Under the pieces are notes generated by a model. The model saw only the letters and a list, made by a program, of their open reading frames with translations, was not told the origin of the DNA and did no database searches. Below, piece after piece: positions 26,974-39,414 of a DNA stretch of 50,065 nt. The stretch spans positions 1-50,065 of the forward strand of contig QANT01004607.1 in assembly GCA_003254885.1 (NCBI GenBank), given 5' to 3'. The DNA comes from Purshia tridentata. Its lineage: Eukaryota > Streptophyta > Magnoliopsida > Rosales > Rosaceae. Within the stretch, counting starts at the first letter, position 1; each line of letters opens with the position of its first letter. The translations under genes and the position numbers were made by a program.

Positions 26974-27607
26974 TTCTTGCTGGCCTGAATGTGTCTTCTG
27001 GGTTCTAAAAAATTTCTGTATTTTTCTTCCCTTCCTTTTTATGTATGTATGTGTATCTCTCTAGCTAAATCTTGGAGATATTTGAGTAGCTTTGAAACAG
27101 TGCAGAGTATAAAGATGAGAGAGAGAGAGAGAGAGAGAGAGGAAAATGTGAGTATCTTATCGTTTCTTGATGAACAAGATAAATCTTAAAGAGGGTATGT
27201 AGATTTTTGGCTTTTTGGCTGCTTTCCTCAAAAATAGGAAAGCGATCTGTTTCACTTTCACCATTTGGTTAAATAGTACTGGTTATCAGCCAGTCCAGTT
27301 ATTAGTTTTTCGCTCGGAAAAGGTTGAATTTGGTTGGAGGTTGTTAATAATAAAACTGAATCCTGGCAGTGACGTCTCCTTAAATCTTAATAGCTTTTTG
27401 TGTGGACTGTGAATAAAATAGAATAATAAAATAAATAAAAGCTCAACAACACAACACATTCATTTTTCAGACCTAAAACAAAAAAACTTCAAAGCTGTCA
27501 TGGTGGTGGTTGTGGCTGACCTTTATGTCCGTGGTCTATATTACTTTACGTCTTTAAGTTGGAAAAAGTTCTAAAAATATTAATAAACAAAATCATAAAA
27601 TAATAAG

Positions 27608-27610
<3 letters not shown>

Positions 27611-27662
<52 letters not shown>
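27611..27662. repeat. CT microsatellite
   Basis: About 26 uninterrupted TC units. It is the longest microsatellite in the window. Confidence 0.95.
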
Positions 27663-27668
<6 letters not shown>

Positions 27669-28140
27669 CTACAATTAAGTGATGTGTTGATGACCTCATG
27701 AATCCACGATATGACAACCTTTTTCCCTACATACATGTAAAGGGGATGAAGCTAGCATAGACACAAGAGTCTTCTCTTACTTCTCTTCCTTTGCTTCATG
27801 AAGATCCCTTTTGTCCACAACAGGGTCAGCATATATCATAAAGTTGAAAATGCACACACAACCTAAATCCTCTTTAACTCACCACCAAAGTTGCTCCAAC
27901 TTCATTGTATGATAGGGGGACCAATTTGTAATCGCAAAATTCATGTGAGTAGTATTGAATACCAATTTTCAGTGGCTTGTAATTCAACTCTCCTCGTGGT
28001 ATGAATTAACCCCATAAATAATATACAAAGGCCCAAGCCCAAAAAGGAAGATTACCAAAGTGTTTAGCACAGCAACAAAAACAAGGTCCCCAAAGAAGAA
28101 TCAAAAAAAGGAAACCCACATCTAAAGCTCTGTGTCTATG

Positions 28141-28227
28141 CAAATCAATCATTTGATATGAAGCTTAGCTTAGCTCAGCTCAGCTCGGCTCAGGCTATTC
28201 GAGAACAAATCAATCATTTGATATGAA
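28141..28227. repeat. 22-base direct repeat flanking an AGCTC-rich tract
   Basis: CAAATCAATCATTTGATATG plus AA occurs at 28141-28162 and 28206-28227. Between them is a run of gcttagctcagctcggctc. The repeated word itself contains the imperfect palindrome ATCAATCATTTGAT. Confidence 0.8.
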
Positions 28228-28414
28228 TTAGATGAACCAATGTAGACTAGTCAATTACAGCAGTTACACATTCTTTCATCAATGTTGCATACAACAAACA
28301 CAGGCGCAAGAGGACTATTCTAGACAAAACAACACCAGCATAGTCAAAAGTTTCTAGTGTGAACAGCATAGCCTGATTTGCACATTCACCAACTTTTCTC
28401 ACATCAATCGAATG

Positions 28415-31404
28415 TCATTGATCATCTGCACCTGAAATCCTTCGGGTGTTATATGAATTGCAGTTACTGCACTTGTGCCCAAAAATGTGAAAGCGAACTT
28501 TTCTAGTTGTGTTGCAGTCATTGCAAAGAATTGAAACCTGGAAAATTGCAATAGCAAAACAACTTGTTACAATCAAATTGTGCCTGAAAATTGCAGAATA
28601 GAGCAATTATGCTTGCAATCAAGGGAAAAGTTCACAAAATAAATGAAAAGCAAAAGTAAATTGAGAACTTTGGCACAAAATAAATGAAAAGCAAAAGTAA
28701 ATTGAGAACTTTGGTATGTCGGACCGACAGAGTAAAAGGATAGAGCAATACCTCATATCGGTATTCCTCAGGCATAACACTAGCTTCAATCTGCCACCAA
28801 AAGAAAATAGAAAAAAAAATAATACTAATTCAGAATCACAATGATGTAATAACAAGCAGCAGGATGAAAAATTAAAATTCATTGGCCACTAAAAATCACA
28901 TAGGTTTATCCACTCAATAGAAACCAAGGTGTGAAAAAACTCTGACCCCTACCTACTACGAAAATAAGAGTAGGAAAACAAGCTTCAGAATATTGTAATA
29001 AGCACTAGAAGAAATCAATATTGCAGCAGCATAGTGATAACTGGGGAGGAGAGGGGGAAGAATGCAAAAGAAGCCTGGAGATTTAAATACATAAGTGATA
29101 CAAGATATTAGCACAAGTTATGCATAGCCACACTTTTTTCAATTATTTGAAGGCCCATGATCAATACTCAAAAGACTAGTTTGCAAATTCTAAATAACGA
29201 ACTAATTTGTGATTGAAAATGCAAAAGGCTTAACCACAGTCAGTACATAAATTCTCCTACAAATTTTGGGGATGCTACATTAATGAAACACTTAAAAGTG
29301 CATATCCAGAGCCTAAATAGAAACCAAAAGACCTTAGAAGCACGACGGAGGCAGGGGCAGGGAACAACTCTACTTGGAATTCCTAAGGTGTGCTGCAGGA
29401 CTGTTCCCTTAGGAGTACAGTTCCTGCTTCTAAAGAAAAAACACAGATGATCCTCAAAAACAGCTTGAATTAAATATTAGAGGCAAACACCAAAAAAAGG
29501 CATACTGTAGAATACACTGATTAAAGAGGAAAAAACAAAAGCAAAATTACACACATCTTCATCCAACAATCTCCACATAAGAGACATGTTGATCACTGTC
29601 TTGGAACAAATGGGACAACGGTACCTGGGTGATCAATCCAAAATAATATTATGAGCAACCAACTACTGTTTGACTCATCTAATTTTAAAAAATAAATAGG
29701 TTATCTCTGAAATAAAATGAAACTAACTGATTTTGGCTTTGCATCTCCATGAAGCAATCTGTATGCATTGTGTGTCCACACTTCATAATTGATGTGCCTT
29801 TAACCGAGTCAAAAAGATACTGTCAGCACAATGAAAAGTTGTTAGAACACAGCATTTTCCGTTTAGACTTTTAAATTATCACAATGGTCAAAGCAAAAAC
29901 CTCATAGCAGACAGGGCAGTGATTCTTCATAGAGTCTTTTACACATAAGTGATTATCATGCAGATCCAATCCATAGCAAGAACCTGTTTTGTTGCAAGAA
30001 AATTAGAAAAGGCAAGTCAGCCTTAAAAATGAAGCCCCCACTCTCCCTCATGTTGCCATCCCCAAAATTGAATAAGACTTCTTGAAAAAAATGCCATCCA
30101 ATTTCAAGGTGTTAAGAAAAAAATAATAATGCTGATTTATGCGCATAATACTATACCTAATTTACCCACACTAAGACTAAGTAATAAATAATAAGCATGG
30201 TGCATTTAAAGGTGTGAGGAGGGACAAGTATGATTGAAAAATAAAATAACCACATTACAAATTTAAGTTCACAAAATAATAAAACAAATTAAGAAAAGGA
30301 ATGTAAGTGCATACCACACTTCTGACAATGAAAGAAGTTGTCACGACCACCGACTCTGATGATAAAAAAATTAAAGGACAGCAATGATTCAATTTGAAAG
30401 AAGGGCATAATCCAAAACAATAGAAACCAAACAAAGGCAGAGAACCAGTTGGCTGACCTACAAATTCCGCACTCATTGCAATGAAATTGCCCCTTGCTGG
30501 TCTGCATTATTAACAAACAGTATCTTGATATCAAACACTAAAATTTAACACACACGTAGTTGTATCCCAGAATTCAGATATTGAATGCATCTACAGACGA
30601 CTAATTGAATGAAAGTAATATAGTAATATCTTACATCATCGTCAAAGAACTTGCAAATGTCGCAGAAATATTCTCCCATGTTGACACCACAATTAGAACA
30701 AAGCTGAGCAACCTGGGAACAGTACAATTAACATTCATAAGCACATTGTTACTTTCAATAGCATTAATAAAATACACAAAGACACTAATATAACACAGGA
30801 AACCGCCAAATCAAACCTGCTGCTCGGTATCGCAAATTGAGCATACAACCTAAAACACCAATTGCAAACCAAAAATAATCAACTCTATAATTATTAAATA
30901 GAACATTGAAAGTAATGATTTTCAATTATATGAATACATGTGGTGGAAAAGGAAGGACATACTTGCTTCACGTCCTGTCTGACAAGTTCATGGCGATCTT
31001 TGGGATTGCTTAGGGCGCTCTAAGAACCACAAAACGAACAAAATTCACAAATAAATAAACCCAATTAGCCATGAATGTAAGCGCAGCACGCAGAGCAAGA
31101 GAGAGAGAGAGAGAGAGAGAGACCGTGGCTTCGTTGTGGCAGTGGCGGCAGGGGAAAATCTGGTCGCAGCAAGGGGTTCGAATCTTGCATCGTCTCCTAT
31201 AATGATCGCATCTGAACCCAAAAACACAGATTAACGCACAAACAGAGATTAACAGAGAGATTAGCGAGCGGATTAGCAACCACATCAACTTGAAACCCTC
31301 GAAAACATGAAGAATTAGACTCACCCGTACTCGGACTTTCCGAAATCTTCACGCCGCTGCCTCTGAGGCTGAGGAGGAAGCGCAGCAGAGTCGTCTTCCT
31401 CCAT
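28415..31404 (-). CDS. CHY zinc-finger and RING E3 ubiquitin ligase (CHYR1/RZPF34 type)
   Basis: Twelve exons in transcript order: 31404-31325, 31211-31124, 31019-30963, 30849-30817, 30712-30635, 30501-30458, 30355-30315, 29983-29901, 29819-29728, 29624-29555, 28790-28752 and 28537-28415. They encode 275 aa. Domains in order are a CHY zinc finger ([36 protein letters not shown]), a CTCHY finger ([29 protein letters not shown]), a C3H2C3 RING ([27 protein letters not shown]), and a C-terminal zinc ribbon (LCNDCN, HKCSNC). This is the Pirh2-like architecture. Arabidopsis CHYR1 acts in ABA and drought signalling, and rice RZFP34 in stomatal control. Every exon junction closes in frame and splits conserved Cys/His spacing correctly. 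Confidence 0.95.
28633..28714. repeat. Tandem duplication, period 41, in an intron
   Basis: CACAAAATAAATGAAAAGCA and the following 21 bases are present twice in a row in the last intron of the CHY-RING gene. Confidence 0.9.
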
Positions 31405-32598
31405 TGGTGTTATTGCTGAATGCTGGTATTCGCCTGAAAATCAATATACCCGAATGGTAAGAGAGAAGAGCAGACTAGACTCGACTCGACTCGACTCGAC
31501 TCGACTCAGCTAAACGCAGGTGCCGCGCCCGCGCAACCAGATTCTCAATCCATGCGTGCGCAATCATCTGAAGGTCCACATTCCACAAGGATTTACAGCT
31601 TTTATTTTTTTCCTTCTCTTCTATTTTTCTTATTAATTTTTGGTCGGTTTTCGGTTATTAACTTATTTAATATTTGAGCAAATTATTGTTTTTGGATTAT
31701 CTATCTATCTATATATAGAAAGGGATAATTAATCTTCTTTAAAACGGGATAAATGATGACACTAATACTATATGCAGATTTTTGAATAAATTTTTAATTA
31801 ACAAAACAAGTGCTCCATAATAATATAGATATTGCTTTGACAATCCAAACTTAAGCCGAGATGAGAAAGAATGAATGCAAATCCTATTGAGTATATATAC
31901 TAATAATATCACTAAACTTTTAATGTCAATTCCTTTCTTAATTTCATTAATGTCAATATTATTATGAGATATTAACTTTCTGTAATTAAAATCTCAAACC
32001 GTGAGATGGAAAAGGAATGTACTTGCCTCCTCCAAAAACACTTTCTTGTTAATTGTATACTCATTTACTATTCAGTAGATTTTTTGTACAATTTGAACAC
32101 ATTTGAATTACGCATGAAAATAGTAATCTATAAAAGCTTGAGCATCTCATTGAGATTAAATAGAATTAACTTTGTTCTAAATTATCCATTTGCCTCACAG
32201 ATATACTCAATAAAGTAGATATACCTTGAGCAATGGAAAAATAGAAAAAAAAACACAAGAAAAATATGGATTTCTAATAAAGAAATAGAAATTTTTGTAG
32301 ATGCGCGGCCGGCAGTAGACATGCATGGTGCATTCAACTTCAACCCCAACACAAGTTTGACAGAAACTCAAAGACAGTCCTCTTAGGATAAACTGTGGCA
32401 AATTGACCAACAGTTTCAAGCAACAAAGCCAAACCTAACTTGTGCACCACTGACTAAAGATAGATGTCATTTGAAATTTTACACTGCACTTGCACTTACA
32501 TCAGAAAGAAAAACAGAGAAAAGAACTAAAACGTGTGGAAAACTTGCTCCTCTGCATTCTGCAAATCAAAGCCACAAATCCTGCTGCTAATTCCCAGA
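31405..32598. other. Intergenic region, CHY-RING promoter and MUB 3' side
   Basis: A (CTCGA)n pentamer repeat lies at about 31478-31507 just upstream of the CHY-RING start. The rest is AT-rich with no supported gene. Confidence 0.6.
31478..31507. repeat. ACTCG pentanucleotide microsatellite
   Basis: About six GACTC units, 75 bases upstream of the CHY-RING start codon and probably within its promoter or leader. Confidence 0.9.
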
Positions 32599-33400
32599 TT
32601 AAAGAATGGTACACGAGCATGAATTCATCTTCTGAATTTCTTTGTGGTGTTTACCTGAAAATAGAAGAACCCCCAATATTTATAAGGTTTGCACTCTTCA
32701 ATGAACTAAGTTTCATACATTCATGCATATATGGGGATGAATACTAAAATCAGAAACAGTTCACAATCCCAGATAATTTCTTGACCAAGAAAACAAATAT
32801 TTGACTTGATTATCTACTTCAAGGATCAAAAGGAGGGTTTGAACAAACCTGACTTCTCTTTGGCTACAGGAGGCTGTACCACCACATGCATGGTAACAGC
32901 CCCACCAGGCACATCACCAAAGGCACTTATTCTGGAATCAGCAAGTGTTTTGCTATTCTCTAAAACTCTGCCACCATGTATGAGTTTCACATCATTTACT
33001 GACTTGGGTGTCACTGTTTTTGCTGCAGTGGTTCCAAAAGCTCCATTTATTAGACAAAATGTACCATACATGTACCACAAACAGAACTTTACTAATCAAA
33101 ATATCCCAAGCTCAATTTACACATACCTGTCATATATATATGATGATCAGTCCATCATCAAAATCCAATTTTGTCCAAATGTTCATCAAAATATATCCAG
33201 TCAATGAAGCACAGAACAATCAAATGAGAGTAAGGAAAGAAATATATTTTGGGTATTGGCTAATTACCTTGAGGCCACTCAGCAAGTAGCCTTTTCTTGA
33301 GAGATGCCACTGTCATGGATGGAGCATAAGAACTGTGCCCTATATCTGTTCCATCATAAATCCGGAATTTAAGCTCAATGCGCTCCTCTCTTTGGCCCAT
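32599..33400 (-). CDS. Membrane-anchored ubiquitin-fold protein (MUB)
   Basis: Exons in transcript order are 33400-33268, 33022-32849 and 32654-32599, encoding 120 aa, the usual MUB length. The ubiquitin-like fold begins IELKFRIYDGTDIG and continues through VKLIHGGRVLENSKTL and GGAVTMHVVVQPP. The last exon is only 56 bases and ends SCSCTIL. This is a CaaX box (CTIL, Leu-ending and therefore probably geranylgeranylated) with a second Cys two residues upstream for possible palmitoylation. MUBs dock E2 enzymes to the plasma membrane; that role is taken from the family. The start chosen is MGQREE: an upstream in-frame ATG at 33502 would add a hydrophobic/acidic extension not typical of the family. 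TTTGCAG at about 33510 suggests an intron in the leader. Confidence 0.93.
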
Positions 33401-36400
33401 AATGACCTCTTCTTCTTCTTCTTCTTTGACCCCAAACTTGAAAACCCACAGTAGTAATGCCCAAACAAACGACTTCCACTCAAACAATTCAGACTCGCCC
33501 AACCCACCTGCAAAAACAGAGCAAAGGAAACCCTTTTCACTTTAATTTATAAAGATTAAAACCCAGCATTACAAATGAAATACGAATTCTCCTAATCTTT
33601 AATAAGCAAAAATTAAAACCAAGATTCCTTTTTTTATTTGTTGAAAAATATACGTTCGAATGTGATATCGTAGTCAAGAATGCATAAAATGTAAAGTATC
33701 AAATAATGAAATTTCGTGGAGACGATGCGGCACTGACCTCCGAGAATTTGCCAAATCGATCCTTATGCGCAAGAACATGCAAAAGCTGTGCATTCGAATC
33801 AACGGCTTCAGAACCAATCCAGCCAAGTAAGCAACTCATATGACCCAATTACCTGCTTCGATTATGCGATCGTATCAATTTCTCTGCAACCATATAATTC
33901 GAATTTATTCATGTCATAAATATTCATAAAAATAGAATCACAAATATAATCGCAAGCTCCGCGATCAGACTATTAAAAGTGTAATCCACGACGATATTTA
34001 CCGAATAAACCTAGCATAATTTCTAATGAAAATACAGATTAAAAAACCAGATTTTGGAGTCATAAAAGCAGAAATCTCCATACAGTGAGCGGAATACAAC
34101 ATTTTGACTTGACATGTGTAGGATAAAGATTGTGATAGAACAGTAATAAAGATCCTAATAAAATCTCACATTCTCTGTGATTTTCCTTCATTTTCCTGGC
34201 AGCCAAACAAGGAGGTAGGATAATCAATCCCAAAACGAAAGAAAGAGACGCGTAAGAAAACTCCAACTGATATGATCTTTGGCTGTGTAGGCTTTTGGTC
34301 TGCTGCTCTTCGGGGAGGGGCTAGATCTTAAACTCCTACTGATATCTCGCCACGTGTGCGAGAAAGGGTCTGGTAACCGTCTCAAATGACGGATTTGCCC
34401 CTCTTTAAAGGTCTAAGGACAGTGAGCTGTAAAGATATGATTGGTTCAAGGGGTAGTTGTTATTTTGAGGCGCGTCCCCGAGTGAGAGACAGTTAAGATC
34501 CAACGCGAGTTCGTTACTGTTTGTTACTTCACCGGCACCTCCGCTTAGGTGGGCTAGTGATCAGGGTAGCTCAAATGGACCACTGATGTGATTTTACCAT
34601 AATGCCCCAATTGTATAATTGGTAGAATATTAATGAATAATGAAAGAATCGAAAAATGAGTTTACATATGTTATTATGTTCCTTAGGCACTGTGGTTTTG
34701 CCTCCTAAAGACTTTGGGATATGGAAGCATAAAATTAATTGAAGGTATAGATGAATGGGTATACATGTGTCTTACTTTTCATTAGATTCTTCAAGCCCTA
34801 GTTATGGTTATGTACTTGCTTTTTTATCAGGCCAAATATGATAAATTCTAGGAATCCCCAAGGGAGTTGATCAGAAGCATTACAAACTTTTAATCTCATG
34901 GAATGTTGAGAATCCAATTCTAGTAAAGCAGGAGCCAATAATGGAAGATAATGAAAGATATTTCCAGCACTAGAATAGAGTAAATAAATTTAATCCTTCT
35001 TTAACGTTTTGCCTAAGGAGATGCACTGTACGCAGTAAAAATTCTCAGAATTATCACCAAGTAATGGAAAGACAGCTGCAAGCATACTATATTGCACCAC
35101 TGCAGCTAAACTTATGCAATGTGAATGTGAACATGTTTTGAGGTTTAAAGAAATTAATATCTAACTCTGGCATTACAAGAGACTACAAGATACATGATAA
35201 TGCAGACACAGTTTGGTTGCTGGGTGAGGCAGAGGTACAAAATGGTACAGATTTCTTCTTCACAATGGAACACTGAAACTTTCATGCATGCCTTTTCACA
35301 ATTTTTAAAATTGGTGTTTTGGTTTGAATTTTCCAGGTCAAAATTGATGGTGATCCATGATCAGCAAAAGCAAACAATGAATCCTTATGTGATTCTCAAA
35401 ATGATTTTCTACTTTTTTCTCAACTGCATTCATATGCTGGTCTCACTCCAATGAGGAATCTTCACAGACTACTTAGGTATAAAGACTATTGGTTTTGTTC
35501 ATTTTCTCCACAATGCATCAATGCACAACTTAATCTGATATATGCCTAGCTAGGACCATTAGTGCCCACTGGTGCAAGCTACAAGACGATTTTTTTTTTT
35601 CACACATAGATATGGGAGGAGCATTTATTCACTAAAAAATTGGGTACCTGCAGCTGTCTTAGTATTTAACATGTTGCAGTATGGCTCATCCCCACAGAAG
35701 ATGTGTCATAACTTGCAAATAATTCATTTTTTGTCATCATGTGTATATGAAATTGGGGATTAATTTGGTTGTAAGAAAAAACTTGAAAAACTTGAACATG
35801 TTGTCTGTGTAAGTTGTACCATTAGTGTGTGACTGCTGTCATAATTTCTCTGTGAGAAGGATGTCAGTGACTGTGAGACTGTGACTTGGAAAGGAATATG
35901 TATTGGAAATGCCATGTTTTTCTTGCTTCGCACTAAGAATATGTGGAACTGTTATTTCCATGATGGGGTTGACACTGACTACCAAACAGAAGACCATCGT
36001 TCGAGGGAGAAGAGCAAGAGAATCAAAGAAAAGATACAAAGTGCTAAAAGGAAAGAATGTAATACCTTTCTTTATCCTTGATAAAGTTGAAGAATCCATA
36101 CCCTAGGAAAAATAGACCTTTCTTCATAACTTTCTTTTTGTCTTCCCATATGAAGGGAGCCTTGCTAAAGCTAAACTTTAGATTTTAATTTCTGTATTGC
36201 TTCAATTTCTGTAACAGTTATTTTTCAGGATGCTTAAAAAATTTATGTTAGTATATTTATCACAGGTTGAAAAAAAATATATATATATATATATTTTACT
36301 TGTTAGAAAATTGACAAGGTTAAAAGTCACTATTATGGTTTGGAAGCTAGTTCATTTGAAACTCTAGATATTTTTCTCTGTGTGTGTTTCCAATTCTCTC

Positions 36401-36888
36401 AGAGAATTTTTTAGTACAGTACTTCGATCACGGGATATTCTGTATGTCAATATTGACCATATAAAGAAGAAAAAAAAGAAAAGAAGAATATCTCTTTATG
36501 TTCAATAAACTGATCTAGAGGTTATTCACTTGAATTTTAGTTTGAAGGTAGTCTGCATTACTGCAATATGTAAATTTTCATATCTTAAAATCTACTGTTT
36601 CATTTTGGACTTAAAAATTGTAGTGGTAGTTTTCCAATAAACTGAAACTGTAAAGAATTAGTATGTTGTGGGTTTCAGAATCACATTCACCAAATTATGT
36701 AGTGGTACACCAACACAGAATCTCATATAACATAAAGCTAACTTCATTAAGAATAGGAAACAGATTACAACAAGCTATAGCTAATCAAAGGCTACAAAGT
36801 ACTTACTGGACACATGAAACACTACGTAGACTTTGAATACAGAGCTCACACTACAATACTACTAATTTAGTAATTGGAGCCAATTTTA
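33401..36888. other. Intergenic region between MUB and the first glutaredoxin
   Basis: 33401 to about 34300 is probably the spliced leader and promoter of the MUB gene. 34300-34560 is less AT-rich and holds a G-box. 34561-36888 contains only short frames without domains, plus the probable 3' UTR of the glutaredoxin at its right end. Confidence 0.6.
34351..34356. promoter_or_regulatory. G-box upstream of the MUB gene
   Basis: CACGTG in the context GCCACGTGTGCG, resembling bZIP/bHLH-bound G-box or ABRE elements. Activity is inferred. Confidence 0.4.
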
Positions 36889-37254
36889 TTATTTTTTTTC
36901 GCATGGTATATAAGAAGTAGTTTGCAAAGTCTGCTGGTACGGCTTCAGCTTTGGAATCAGTTGGCCTTTTAGGTGGAGGGACATAACTTCATTGGTTGAT
37001 CCCACCAGAGTTCCACCTATGAACACTGCTGGCACAGGTACACTATTCCCCATCCTCATAAGAGCCTTCTCCATTTCCCTGCCTTCAGGGTCTTGGTCAA
37101 TCTCATACACCACAGGGCTCACCCCAATCTCTTGGAATAGAATGTTAACTGCATAACTCAGGCAACATGAGCTCTTGCTAAAAATCACCACGCCCTCCTC
37201 TGATGCCAATCTCATGACTTTGTCCGTCATGGCTTTGTCCTTCTTGATGATCAA
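36889..37254 (-). CDS. CC-type (class III, ROXY-like) glutaredoxin 1
   Basis: Single exon, 121 aa. The thioredoxin-fold glutaredoxin has the active site CCLS at residues 30-33. The family words VVIFSKSSC and VPAVFIGGTLVGSTNEVM are present, as is the helix LHLKGQLIPKL. CC-type glutaredoxins are plant-specific and repress TGA-factor targets in development, nitrogen and jasmonate responses. Alignment with the two paralogues here suggests that translation may start at the internal ATG 37230 (MTDKVMRLAS). The C-terminus is odd: instead of the usual ALWL/AIWL ending it runs KPYQQTLQTTSYIPCEKK. This could come from a frameshift in the last codons. A TATA box lies at 37530-37537. Confidence 0.92.
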   Translation of the reverse strand: MIIKKDKAMTDKVMRLASEEGVVIFSKSSCCLSYAVNILFQEIGVSPVVYEIDQDPEGREMEKALMRMGNSVPVPAVFIGGTLVGSTNEVMSLHLKGQLIPKLKPYQQTLQTTSYIPCEKK

Positions 37255-37390
37255 GAATATATATGAGCTTCTTAATATGGAAAGTTTTGCCTAAAATGGA
37301 AAGGTAGTAAGTAAACTAAGGGCAGAAAATGTAAAAGGGAAAGTACTCCTTGGGTCACCTAGCTAAGAGTACTAGTTTATTTAAGACCTC

Positions 37391-37435
37391 TTAACCATCG
37401 GATCGAATCCAAAGTGAACTTGATCCAATGGTTAA
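37391..37435. repeat. Inverted repeat in the leader of glutaredoxin 1
   Basis: TTAACCATCGGATC and GATCCAATGGTTAA form a 14-base stem with one mismatch around a 17-base loop. They lie between the TATA box (37530) and the start codon, so the hairpin should be transcribed. It may be the core of a short MITE. Confidence 0.75.
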
Positions 37436-37529
37436 ATGGGGTTTTGGAGTTATGAGAAGGAGAGAATTAGACTAGAGAGAAGTGTTTGAAGCTTAAGGTA
37501 GGTTGAATATTTGAGCTCTCATGCTGGAC

Positions 37530-37537
37530 TATTTATA
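37530..37537 (-). promoter_or_regulatory. TATA box of glutaredoxin 1
   Basis: TATAAATA on the minus strand, about 280 bases upstream of the first ATG. Confidence 0.5.
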
Positions 37538-38595
37538 GGGACAGAGTAGGGTGGACTGCTTTATTTGAACAAGAAAATTCAAAGGAGGAATAGCGGATGG
37601 TCTTTATTCAGATTCCAAGCTAATAAATCAAACTTTTCAAGATAAAGACCACTGTTCTATTAGGCTAAACAAGTTGGCAGATCATGTATTTCCTGCATGC
37701 AATACAAGTAATTAGCTACCAAAACTATCAATTTCATAGATATATTGCTAACTGAACAACTAATATGATTTCATATATATTTAGTGGTGTAATTGATTTG
37801 TGACGGACGTGTACACCTATGCACCATTTCTTCAGGTTGTTCAAGTTCAAATAATATACTCTCTGTCTAGACACACAATAAAAGTAGAGAAAATTATTCT
37901 ACAAGGCGGAAGCTGGTCAATTTGTACTAGATTCTCTCAATCACCTTCCTTGAATCCTTGTGCAGAAAGATGGGGAATGAGATAGATGGCTTTCGGTGGC
38001 TGCATGCGATTCTTTGTGTTGCGCCCACCAACTTGCAAACGATTCCTTCTAACACAAACTGTTGAGTTGAGACATTGATGTTCATTTAAACTGTTGTCAT
38101 GCTCCATGTCAAGTGGATGAGCATATGTAAATATGGCTTTTAGGCATTCATATATATTACATATTCATGCATATATAGTTATATACAAATATTCTCTTTT
38201 AATGTGAATTAGCATAAAAAATATATATAAATATTCTCTGTCATGTAGTAATTTGCTTATTATTTGTATATGTGAAGGCCATATTGGAGACCTTTCGGCC
38301 TTTTGGATTTGGAGGAATACAAGGCCCAAAAAGCTTAGGCTTCATTTCATTGTCTGTCTCTGATCTCTCAGCCAAAGTGTGCCATGCATGTGGCTTACTG
38401 TGAAATTCACTTAGCAGGTGTTAACTTGCCATGCGATATACACAGATACCTCTGGAAATCAAAGGAGGCCCCAATTACTCTGTGACAGCTCCAGAATGCT
38501 GAGAACCAACTATTTCATCTTTTCCCTCAAGGATCAACACCCCCAGCCTAGAATAGTGATTTATATGCAGGCTGGATTTTTATATATCTTATGCT

Positions 38596-38842
38596 GATTC
38601 CATATTAATTAAAAAAAACGAAAAAGTAAAACGAAAACTAGTTTATTTTAAATTTTATATGTATTATATATATAGTGGTAAAGGGATAGTTCTTAGGCTA
38701 ATGTGATTGTCAATTCATGATTCCATATTAATTAAAAAAAAACGAAAAAGTAAAACGAAAACTAGTTTATTTTAAATCTTATATGTATTATATATATAGT
38801 GGTACAGGGATAGTTCTTAGGCTAATGTGATTGTCAATTCAA
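38596..38842. repeat. Tandem duplication, period 123
   Basis: Two copies of a unit starting GATTCCATATTAATTAAAAA and ending GCTAATGTGATTGTCAATTC. They are nearly identical (TAAATTTTATATG versus TAAATCTTATATG, GGTAAAGGG versus GGTACAGGG). Non-coding. Confidence 0.9.
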
Positions 38843-39300
38843 CAAACAGGGATCCACTTAATTAAGGTTGTGGATAAGTTTGTGTTGGAAAATTTTGATC
38901 ATGATACAAAAACTGATGCTCTGTGGAAATCTTATTCTATTGTAGTAGTCTAAATTAATTTGCATGGAACAATCTTTGGTCACAAATGAACCCTCCTCAG
39001 TTTTTAGTCTTATCATGAAATTTTATATACAGGTCAATGCAGTTGGTTACATTGCTGATTTGGTAGATAGGAAAACTGCATGCAATATGCAAGTATTTGT
39101 AATTAGATTGAGAAACTTTTCAGAACTTTCCAGGAAATTTTTCATATGATCTGACTTCATTTCATAATTTATAGAAAGTAGCCAGAAAGTTAGGTAACAT
39201 AGAAAGAAAAAAAAAAAACCCCTCAATACTACATGCATTTTCTCTATAAGCATGGTATTGGGGCTATTTTCTGTGTATATACTACAGCATTAACTAACAT

Positions 39301-39393
39301 AGCTTTGTGTATAATACATAGCTATTAGTTTAGCTTTGTGTATAATACATAGCTATTAGTTTAGCTTTGTGTATAATACATAGCTATTAGTTA
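39301..39393. repeat. Three-copy tandem repeat, period 31
   Basis: AGCTTTGTGTATAATACATA plus GCTATTAGTTT, three apparently perfect copies in a row, ending just downstream of the glutaredoxin 2 stop codon. Probably in its 3' UTR or immediately beyond. Confidence 0.92.
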
Positions 39394-39414
39394 TATAGCT
39401 AGAAAGGTAGCTAG

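Larger units (their letters stand above)
26974..28414. other. Intergenic region upstream of the B-box gene
   Basis: No gene supported. Contains GA (27117-27141) and CT (27611-27662) microsatellites. A 22-base direct repeat CAAATCAATCATTTGATATG(AA) at 28141 and 28206 flanks a GCTTAGCTCAGCTCGGCT-like tract. 28228-28414 is probably the 3' UTR of the CHY-RING gene. Confidence 0.6.
37255..39414. other. Intergenic region between glutaredoxins 1 and 2
   Basis: Promoter of glutaredoxin 1 on the left, a 123-base tandem duplication at 38596, a three-copy 31-base repeat at 39301, and the 3' side of glutaredoxin 2. No further gene is supported. Confidence 0.6.

Noticed and set aside
31150..31190. tRNA B-box-like word GGGGTTCGAATCTTGC
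   Set aside because: It lies in a coding exon of the CHY-RING gene, with no A-box or cloverleaf around it.
32460..32505. Candidate MUB C-terminus (TGCAAGTGCAGTGTAA, reading CKCSV)
   Set aside because: Splice phase does not fit and no CaaX end forms. The exon at 32654-32599 gives SCSCTIL in the correct phase.
35194..35454. 86-codon plus-strand ORF
   Set aside because: No domain, ordinary AT-rich composition and no splice or promoter context; chance frame.
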